From Diphasiastrum complanatum (lineage: Eukaryota > Streptophyta > Lycopodiopsida > Lycopodiales > Lycopodiaceae), in NCBI GenBank assembly GCA_029204225.1, contig CM055110.1:14886290-14950289 (forward strand): a stretch of 64,000 nucleotides of DNA, in the 5' to 3' direction. The notes beneath the pieces are model-generated. The model saw nothing but the letters and a program-made list of their open reading frames with translations, ran no database searches and was not told the DNA's origin. The position numbers and the translations under genes were made by a program. Numbering within the stretch: position 1 is the first letter of the stretch; the number at the start of each line of letters is the position of its first letter. Below, piece by piece: positions 52,652 through 61,900 of the stretch.

Positions 52652-55600
52652 TGCGGGTGCGAGGAATTGAAGATACTAAGGCTCCAATTACCGAAGCATC
52701 TAGTTGCCTCACGGATACACTTTCCCACCATCACAACGGAATGGAAAAAGCGTGGAGAACTAAAAGAGATCCAACTACACTCATCATACGGTTCACGGGA
52801 ATAGAGGAGCGGCAAGCTGTCCTTAGGCTACGAGCTAGGCTGAGAGGTACCCTTGTCTTCATGGACGATGATCTCACACCTATGCAAGTTGCCGAAAGGA
52901 GGAAGGTTGTCAGCGAAGCCAAAGCACTGGGAAAAAGGGTGATATACCGGGATGGTAAGGCCCGATACATTGACCCCCAAAAATCTGAGGCATAGGGATT
53001 TGGGCCCCCCGGACTTAGGAGCGGTTCGGGGGCCCTCACAAAAGCATTGTGGTTAAGTTTATGGAACTGCGATGGTATCCATTCTTCAGCTACAGTAGGA
53101 GACTTTAGAGATTTTTGTACTAAAGGGGATATCCTTATACTTACTGAGACACATGAGAGTCCTGAGAGAGGACTTCCTTGCATTGAGGGATTTTGCTGGC
53201 TTTCTACTTGCAGAGGGAAGATGAGGGCACTGACTAGTCGCGGTTCAGGTGGTGTTGCTTGCTTATTTTGAGACTCTCTCCAGCCATGGGTCGAGCTACC
53301 ATACACTGACGAGCAGGCTCGCTATATCTGGATCAGGTTGGACCACAGGTTGATGGAGTTAGATCGTGACATATTCTTGGCTATTTGTTATTTCCCTCCA
53401 GAGACATCAGCTTTCACCTCAGAGGAGGAGTCACCTTTCATGGATATTTCATTGGACATTATCAGATATGAGGATCGAGGATATATTCTTCTAACGGGGG
53501 ACTTCAATGCCAGGACTGGGTCTAGGCAAACGGAATTTCACAGAGCAGCAGATGACCCACAGCGGATACATGCACTTGATTGGGATGATCTTGGTCTTAT
53601 ACGGCGATCGGCGGATGCAGCGGGTCCAGTCACATCATATGGGGAGCAGATGCTTCAGTTGGGTGAGGCTCATGGACTGGCCATTTATAATGGCCTTCTT
53701 CAGCTGCCAGGCTCTGGTGACTACACTTGCTTCCCACATAGTGGAGGACATAGCGTCGTCGACTATTTCATGGGTTCACCGTTTCTCCTTCACTTCATTT
53801 CATCCTTCTCTGTACACCGCACCACTCTTTCTGATCATTCATATCTCTCACTTTTTGTCGGTCATCTCCACATCACATCTATTTTCTCTTCACCCCTACA
53901 GCTAAACCCACCTACCGCTACACTTCACATCACACACCACTATACAGAGAAGCCCTCTCCGATCTCCTTACCTATTTCCCACATGAGCATACTTAGAGGA
54001 GCAGTCCCTCTTTCTTGTCCAGACCATCCATATTGCAGCTTCCATTGCCTTTCCATCCCCACGTCATAGACCCTATAACCCCTGGTATGATCAGGAATAC
54101 ATCCAGCTACATCAGAACCTCATATATGCTTGCTCCCATCTTCCTCATATGACCAAAACCATATCTCGTGTCTACCGCAGAACCACCAAAAAAAGAAAAT
54201 CGCATACGAGATTGGTCAGGGTAAGAAACTGATGGATCTCCTCTTTAGTTCTTCCTCAGGTTCATTTTGGAAGAGGTTCCTTCCACGGTCACCCCCACCA
54301 CGGATCACAGACCTCAGCACTTGGGTCGCATATGCCACATCATTGTACACCATCCCAGATACCCCTCCTCTTCCCACCTCCTGTCTCACGGATACTTCTG
54401 CCATATTCACTAACGAACTTATAGAAAAGGCCATCACACGACTCCATTCCCATAAAGCCAAAGACATTGATGAGCTAGAGGCTGAACTTCTAAAGTATGC
54501 TCCCGACATCCTCTCACCCTTTCTCTCCATCCTATTCAACCGAGCTGTCACCTCTGATTTTCCCTCTCCATGGTCCACAAACCTCATTCACCCTATCCAC
54601 AAAGGCGGGGACCCCATGAAAGCTGACAACTACCGCACCATTATGATCAGTCACCTCTTCGCCAAAGTATATGGTTCTATCCTACAGTCAGAGATCAGTA
54701 CAAAGATGGATGCTAGATCACTCCATGCCATTGGACAGGCGGGTTTCAGACCGGGATATACTACATCGGATCATATCTTTACCTTTGAGGTCCATCATTG
54801 AGGAGGCTAAGGCCAAGAGGGAGCGTGTATACTGCTGCTTTGTGGATTTCTGCAAGGCATTTGATTCTGTGCTAGGCATCTATTGATACAGAGACTTCAT
54901 GATCGGGGCTTTCAGGAGGATACTATACAGGCGGTAGTAGCATTGTACAGGCGAGTTATTGGCAGGGTCCGACTATCAGGAGTTATTTCACCGGAGGTGG
55001 TCAGTACTATCGGTGTCAAACAGGGATGTCCACTCTCTCCTACACTTTTTGGTCTTTACATTGACGAGCTAGAGCATGTTATACAGAGTGATGGAGGGGA
55101 GGGTTGTACATTGGGCGACTTCATTATTGCTATTCTCCTTTATGCTGATGATGTGGTTTTGCTTTCACGGACGAGAGAGGGTTTGCAGCGACACTTAGAT
55201 GCTCTTCTTTCTTTCTGCACACGGTGGGGTTTGTCAGTGAATGTGGCCAAGACTAAGGTTATGGTGTTCAACACCTCTAGGTCTTTCATGATGCGGCAGG
55301 AGCTTCTATGGGATGGTCATCCCCTAGAGGTTGTTGATTCCTATACATATCTATGAGTACTATTCTCGGGGCCTACGTTCAGCATGAGACACGCAGCTAT
55401 TTCCCGGGTACGGAAGGGCTATGCCTCACTGGTAGATTTGGAGAGACTATGTTTCAGCTCACACATCAGAGATGCGACTAGTAAGTGTCGGCTCTTTGAC
55501 ACTATGGTTGTGCCCTCAGCTATGTATGCTTCCGAGACATGGAGTACTGGTCTGACAGCTACTGATTGGACATATATCTCCCGGCTCCAGATTCGTTTGC

Positions 55601-56812
55601 TCTCCCGGATGATACGGGCTAAGCCCTCAGTACCACACCAGATTATCTTGGCGGAGTTCGCGGTCCTCCCCATTCAGATTGAGGCCTTATTCCATATTGT
55701 GACATTCATACAGAGGTTAGAGGATCTTCAGGACGGGGGTACACATTATGTAGTTGCAGCTTTATCTTCATCCCGGCGCCTACACTCAGAGGGACACCTT
55801 TTCTCATGGTACTCCCAGGCTTGCCGTCTCCTCTCCACATTGGGTATCCAGATTAGTGATCTACCTGCGGGCACCCACCAGTACATCAGAGGCCTCCTTT
55901 ACAGATCATATCTTCATACCACTTGGCAGGGTCCATTGGGGACCAAGAGTGAGTTTTATCGTACACACTTTCTATCTCTTGATCCGGCTGGCTGCCCCAT
56001 AGTATCTGGTTACTTGCTGAGGAGTATATCACATAGTCTGCGGATAGCGATGGGTCAGTTTCGGGTTTCTTCACATCAACTGGCTATTGAGACTGGCAGA
56101 TACAGTGGCACCCCACGAGAGGACCGGCTCTGTAGCATGTGTGTTATGCATGAGACTGAGGACGAGTCACATTTCCTCTTGAGATGTCCAGCCTACTATG
56201 AGATACGGGGGCGGTACTACTGCTTGTTCAGAGAGCACCCAATTACACTTTCTACCTTGATATCTTATGAGGACCCTAGATGTGTCGCATTGATGATCCG
56301 AGAGATGTCAGACCTGAGGAGAAGGAGACTAGATGGTACACATTCCCTGACACAGCTGAGCATTGATGAGTGCATATCCCGTCGGAGACAGAGATCCGAG
56401 GTACCCATAGGCAGCGACTCAGATGGAGAGGCCGAGATTCCCGACTCCTTTGTACACCGGCATCAGAGACCATGTCGACGGCCAGAGAGACAGTCAGTTA
56501 TTAGATCACAGCCCAGAGCGCCACGGTAGCAGAGACGACACCGACGGCCTATCCGGCGACAGAGGTCCAGGACACATCTAATCACACCTTCACAGCATAC
56601 CATCCACCATTTCTTTCATGCTGATGGGCATCGTGATATATGATTCCAGGCTATTGGATCCTGACTGGGCCAGCTGTCTTTATGCATTGTATTTGCAGTT
56701 ATTTAGTTTTATAGATGATTGAGCTTTAAGCTCCTATGTGCACACTTGACATGTACCTTTTCTTAGTCCTATGTACCTTAGGGTATTCAAGGACATTAAT
56801 AAAATCTTTCTT

Positions 56813-56890
<78 letters not shown>

Positions 56891-58928
56891 CTTGATTGAG
56901 GAAGCTAAGTACAGGAAAGGGAGGGCTTACTGCTGTTTTGTAGATTTCAGGAAAGCCTTCGATTCTGTACCACGCTCCCTGCTCATTCAGAGACTTCGCG
57001 ACCTTGGTTTCTCCACAGATATTGTTTTAGCAGTGATGGCTCTTTATGAGAAGGTCTTGGGATGTTTACGACATAGCAGTGGCCTATCTGATCGCATTTG
57101 GAGCACCATTGGGGTGAAACAGGGGTGCTCTCTTTCACCGGTTCTCTTTGGATTGTATATTGATGAGTTAGAGCGAGTCATCTCACAGTGTGGCGGGGGT
57201 GGCTGTAGACTTGGCACCATTCTGATTGCTATTCTCCTTTATGCGGATGATGTAGTACTAGTATCCCCGACCAGAGAGGGTTTGCAGAGGCAGCTGGATT
57301 GTTTACAGGGATTTTGTACCAGATGGGGGTTGGGGGTGAACACTGCGAAGACCAAGGTTATGGTCTTCAACACTTCTCGAGCCTTCATGCAGCGCCAGGA
57401 GCTCATCCTAGATGGACAGGCCTTCGAGGTAGTTTCCTCTTATACCTATTTGGGGATACTCTTTTCTGGTCCTATCTTCAGCATGCGGCAGGCTGCCACC
57501 ACCCGACTTGGGAAGGGGCATTCCTCTCTTGTTCAGCTTGAGTGGTTCTGTTTCAGGAAGCTCATCCGAGATGCTCGCAGTAAGTGTAGACTCTTTGATA
57601 CTATTGTCACCCCCACAGCCTTATATGCAGCAGAGACATGGTGTACCGGCCTCCCTTCATCACATTGGGCCAGCATTTCACGATTGCAGACCACCATGTT
57701 AGCTCGTATGATTCGGGTGAAGCCCTCGGTTCCACATGAGATCCTTCTTGCAGAGTTTGTCGTTCCACCTATTCAGATATATGTCGCGTTCCAGCTCATC
57801 ACATACATTCAGAGAATCCAGGCTCTGCCCGATGAGGATATGAGATATACACAGACAACACTTGTTTCCTCACACTTTCTTCATGACCAGGGTTATCGAC
57901 TATTGTGGTTTTCTCAGGCATCCCAGTTCCTCCTTGAGTCATTTGGTATCTCCATTACAGAGCTCCCCTCCGGTACTCATCAATATATCAGGCGCATCTT
58001 ATATCGGGCATATCTTGACCGTACTTGGGGGCAACAGCTTGGGGTTAAACCCGGCTATTACTGGACTCATTTTATTGAGCTTGACATAGCAGGGTTCCTG
58101 GTCTTACCGCATTATTTGGACTCAAGACTATCACATTGCCTCAGATTTACATTGGGACAGCTCCGAGTATCATCACATCTGGTAGATTCCAGGGTACCCC
58201 GAGAGAGGAGCGGATTTGCCAATTATGCTCTTTAGGGGAGGTGGAGTCAGAGGAGCACTTTATCTTTAGGTGCCCGGTATATTATGAGATCAGAGGGCGA
58301 TACCACTGTTTGTTCCTAGACACACCTGTCACCTTACGATCTCTCATAGCTTATGAGGATTCCCGATGCGTGGCACTCATGATACGAGAGATGTTTATAC
58401 TACGACAGGATTTGTATCAGACAGCCCAGCCGAGTCAGGTTTCTCAGCCTCAGATCACTTCTTTCTTCTCCAGGAGGAGAGGACGATTTGATGACGGTGA
58501 CGACGACAACGATGATGACCTACCTGCCCACAGAGACCAGAGATAGCGTCCCACACATACCCATGTTGCAGCACGAGCTACTCGACCTATCACAAGGAGA
58601 CCTCTTCATCCTCTCAGACGACGTCAGAGACCACCAGTGGCCCTTCATGCCGCGTATTACATCCTTCTATAGCATCAGCACCAGCAGGACAGGACTAGAT
58701 GATAGCGTCATACCTCACTCATGACTGTTAGCAGTATACATGCTCCCACTTGTTTCTTATAGCATCACATCTATTTCAGTTTATAGCTTTAGCTCTAGAC
58801 TTGCTACTTTTGTTACTGTTTTGGAGACGTTCCATACGCTCCTATGGTTACCACATACTTGACATGTACATTTACTAGTCTTATATGCCTTTTGGCATGG
58901 AAAAGACATTAATAAAGCTTTCTTTCTT

Positions 58929-58988
<60 letters not shown>

Positions 58989-61900
58989 TCTCTCCCCCCC
59001 ACAGCCTTATATGCAGCAGAGACATGGTGCACCGGCCTCCCTTCATCACATTGGGCCAGCATTTCACGATTGCAGACCACCATGTTAGCCCGTATGATTT
59101 GGGCGAAGCCTTCGGTTCCACATGAGATCCTTCTTGCAGAGTTTGCCGTTCCACCCATTTAGATATATGCCGTGTTCCAGCTTATCACATACATTCAGAG
59201 AATCCAGGCTCTGCCCGATGAGGATATGAGATATACACAGACAGCACTGGTCTCCTCACACTTTCTTCATGACCAGGGCTATCGACTATCATGGTTCTCT
59301 CAGGCATCCCATTTCCTCCTTGAGTCATTTGGTATCTCCATTACAGAGCTCCCCTCAGGTACTCATCAGTATATCAGGCGCATCTTATATCGGGCATATC
59401 TCGACCGTACTTGGGGGCGACAGCTTGGGGTGAAACCCGGCTACTACTGGACTCATTTTATTGAGCTTGACATAGCAGGGGTCCCGGTCTTACCGCATTA
59501 TTTGGACTCGAGACTATCACATTGCCTCAGATTTACATTGGGACAGCTTCGTGTATCATCACATCAGTTGGCTATTGAGACTGGTAGATTCCAGGGTACC
59601 CCGAGAGAGGAGCGGATTTGCCAGTTATGCTCTTTAGAGGAGGTGGAGTCAGAGGAGCACTTTATCTTTAGGTGCCCGGTATATTACGAGATCAGAGGGA
59701 GATACCACTGTTTGTTCCGAGACAAACCTGTCACCTTACGATCGCTCATAGCTTATGAGGATTCCCGATGCGCGGCACTCATGATACGAGAGATGTTTAT
59801 ACTACGACAGGATTTGTATCAGACAGCCCAGCCGAGTCAGGTTTCTCAGCCTCAGATCACATCTTTCTTCTCCAGGAGGAGAGGACGTTTTGATGACGGT
59901 GACAATGATGATGATGACTTGCTTGCCCACAGAGACCAGAGACAGCGTCCCACACATACCCATGTTGCAGCACGAGCTACTCGACCTATCACGAGGAGAC
60001 CTCTTCATCCTCTCAGACGACGTCAGAGATCGCCAGTGGCCCTTCATGCCACAGGCCGTATTACATCCTTCTATATCATCAGCACCAGTAGGACAGGACT
60101 AGATGATAGCGTCATATCTCACTCATGACTGTTAGCAGTATACATGCTCCCACATGTTTCTAATAGCATCACATCTATTTCAGTTTATAGCTTTAGCTCT
60201 AGATTGCTACTTTGTTACTGTTTTGGAGACGTTTCATACGCTCCTATGGTTACCACATACTTGACATGTACATTTACTAGTCTTATATGCCTTTTGGCAT
60301 GGAAAAGACATTAATAAAGCTTTCTCTCTCTCTCTCTCTCTCTTAAAATTGCAGAACTTAAAATTTCAGATTCTTCTCCCTCTCCTTTGTGAGAGATGTT
60401 TGAGCTACGATCATTTATTTCCTCTCCTCCGTGAGAGATAAGCTTTTTTACATAGCGATTTACGTTTTAGTTTAGCTTTCTGTTGACGGCATTGTCCCGT
60501 CCGAGTTCCATTTACTCTGATGTACTCCTTTTCGTCTTATACGCCTTTTGGCATGGAAAAGATGTTAATAATGCTTTCTTTCTTTCTTTCTTTCTCTCTC
60601 TCCAACACTCCAGCGCTCCTCCTCCATGGCAGCTTAGGGTGCCCTCCATCACCCATCATAAGGAAGAAGATAATTCTACTCAAATGTCTACCTTTATTTC
60701 TACTATCATTTTTGAAGAAAGACTAAGAGATGTAAAAGCTAATGCTTGGTGCACCAAAAAGGACAATAGCACCCTTATCATTTGCTTCAAATCAAAAGAA
60801 GATAGAAGAAAAGTATTGAGACTTAAAGCTTATTTGAAGGGCACACATATTTTTAGATGATGATCTCACTTATATATCAGTGGAGGAATGAAGGAAAGCT
60901 TTTCAGGAAGCTAAGGCATCTGGTAGAATTGCTATTTATCGAGATGGTCAGGTTAGATATCTACTTCTAGTGCCTACAAAGTTGTGGTCCCCGGGATAGC
61001 TCGAAACAATTCGAAAATTTAAAACTTGCGTTAGATCACATCAACAACCTCACAAAGAGGAAAAGAGAGAAAAAGGAAACCAATAAGCTACTCTTAGCAC
61101 TTGTACCGTACCACATAAAATTTCCACTAGCTCCAACTAGAGGTTTTCCATGTGAGATGGAAGTCTCTCCAGGTGAGATAGTCAAGGTGATTGTATCCTT
61201 CTCCTCTGTGTACCCTTCCAGTGTACCCTTCCAGGAGTCAATGTCTCTCTCCACAGCCCCCTGTTTATATAGGAGGGACCATCCACCCTAAAAGCAACAC
61301 TATGCTAACATGAATTGGAAAAGGTGTGTCATATGAGAGAGGGGCAGAGGTGTCACACTTCATACTCACGAGTATTTGGTTGAATAGAGGGACATAGTAG
61401 TGGAGGGTGTAACCTTGGAAAGAGTTGGTAACCTAAAAAAGGGATTTCTTGACCTTGTTCCTAGAACGTAATGTAACACTTCTTAAAGGAAGGGGTTTGT
61501 TATGGCTTTCGAGTTGAGGTGACAATGTTTTTTTAGGTATAGGATAGAGAACATCAGAGCAGAGGATAGTATGCCTAGTACTATCATGTGCCTAGGTAAG
61601 TGTTGAACTGGGTAGCCAGTGCCCACAGTGAGAAACCACATGCTCAGTTCAGGTATATATGGGACCTTTAGCGCTTATCTACTACCCTTTAGTAGTATAG
61701 TTTGAGAGATCTATACGATTACATGGTTGTGTGTTGATTTTGATCACTCTCCTCCACTTATTGCTTTAGCTGTTTCTACACACAAGCTATTTAATTTCCA
61801 GCTTGGCATTGATGTGCTTTGACTAGGTGAATTTTTTTTTTTGTTATTCTTTACATTGACCGATGGCTCAATCATGGATAAGGAAGCAAATACCTCCCAT

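Larger units (their letters stand above)
52647..56888 (+). mobile_element. LINE copy C: nearly full ORF2, 5'-truncated in ORF1
   Basis: Begins in the RRM part of ORF1 (RVRGIEDTKAPITEA) and runs through endonuclease, RT, C-terminal zinc motif and 3' UTR. It ends with ATGTACCTTAGGGTAT (weak stem-loop, 56771-56786), GGACATTAATAAAATC, TTTC repeats and a TC tract (56817-56888). Confidence 0.9.
56889..58994 (+). mobile_element. LINE copy D: 5'-truncated in RT, complete 3' end
   Basis: Starts with LIEEAKYRKGRAYCCFVDFR right after the TC tract. Its 3' end has the stem-loop ATGCC-TTTT-GGCAT (58885-58898), GACATTAATAAAGC, TTTC repeats and a TC tract with one G (58933-58994). Confidence 0.9.

Noticed and set aside
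61001-61500. Possible LTR (TATATAG word and CT-rich sequence)
   Set aside because: No TG...CA ends, no partner repeat in the window and no target duplication found. Left as unassigned intron sequence.
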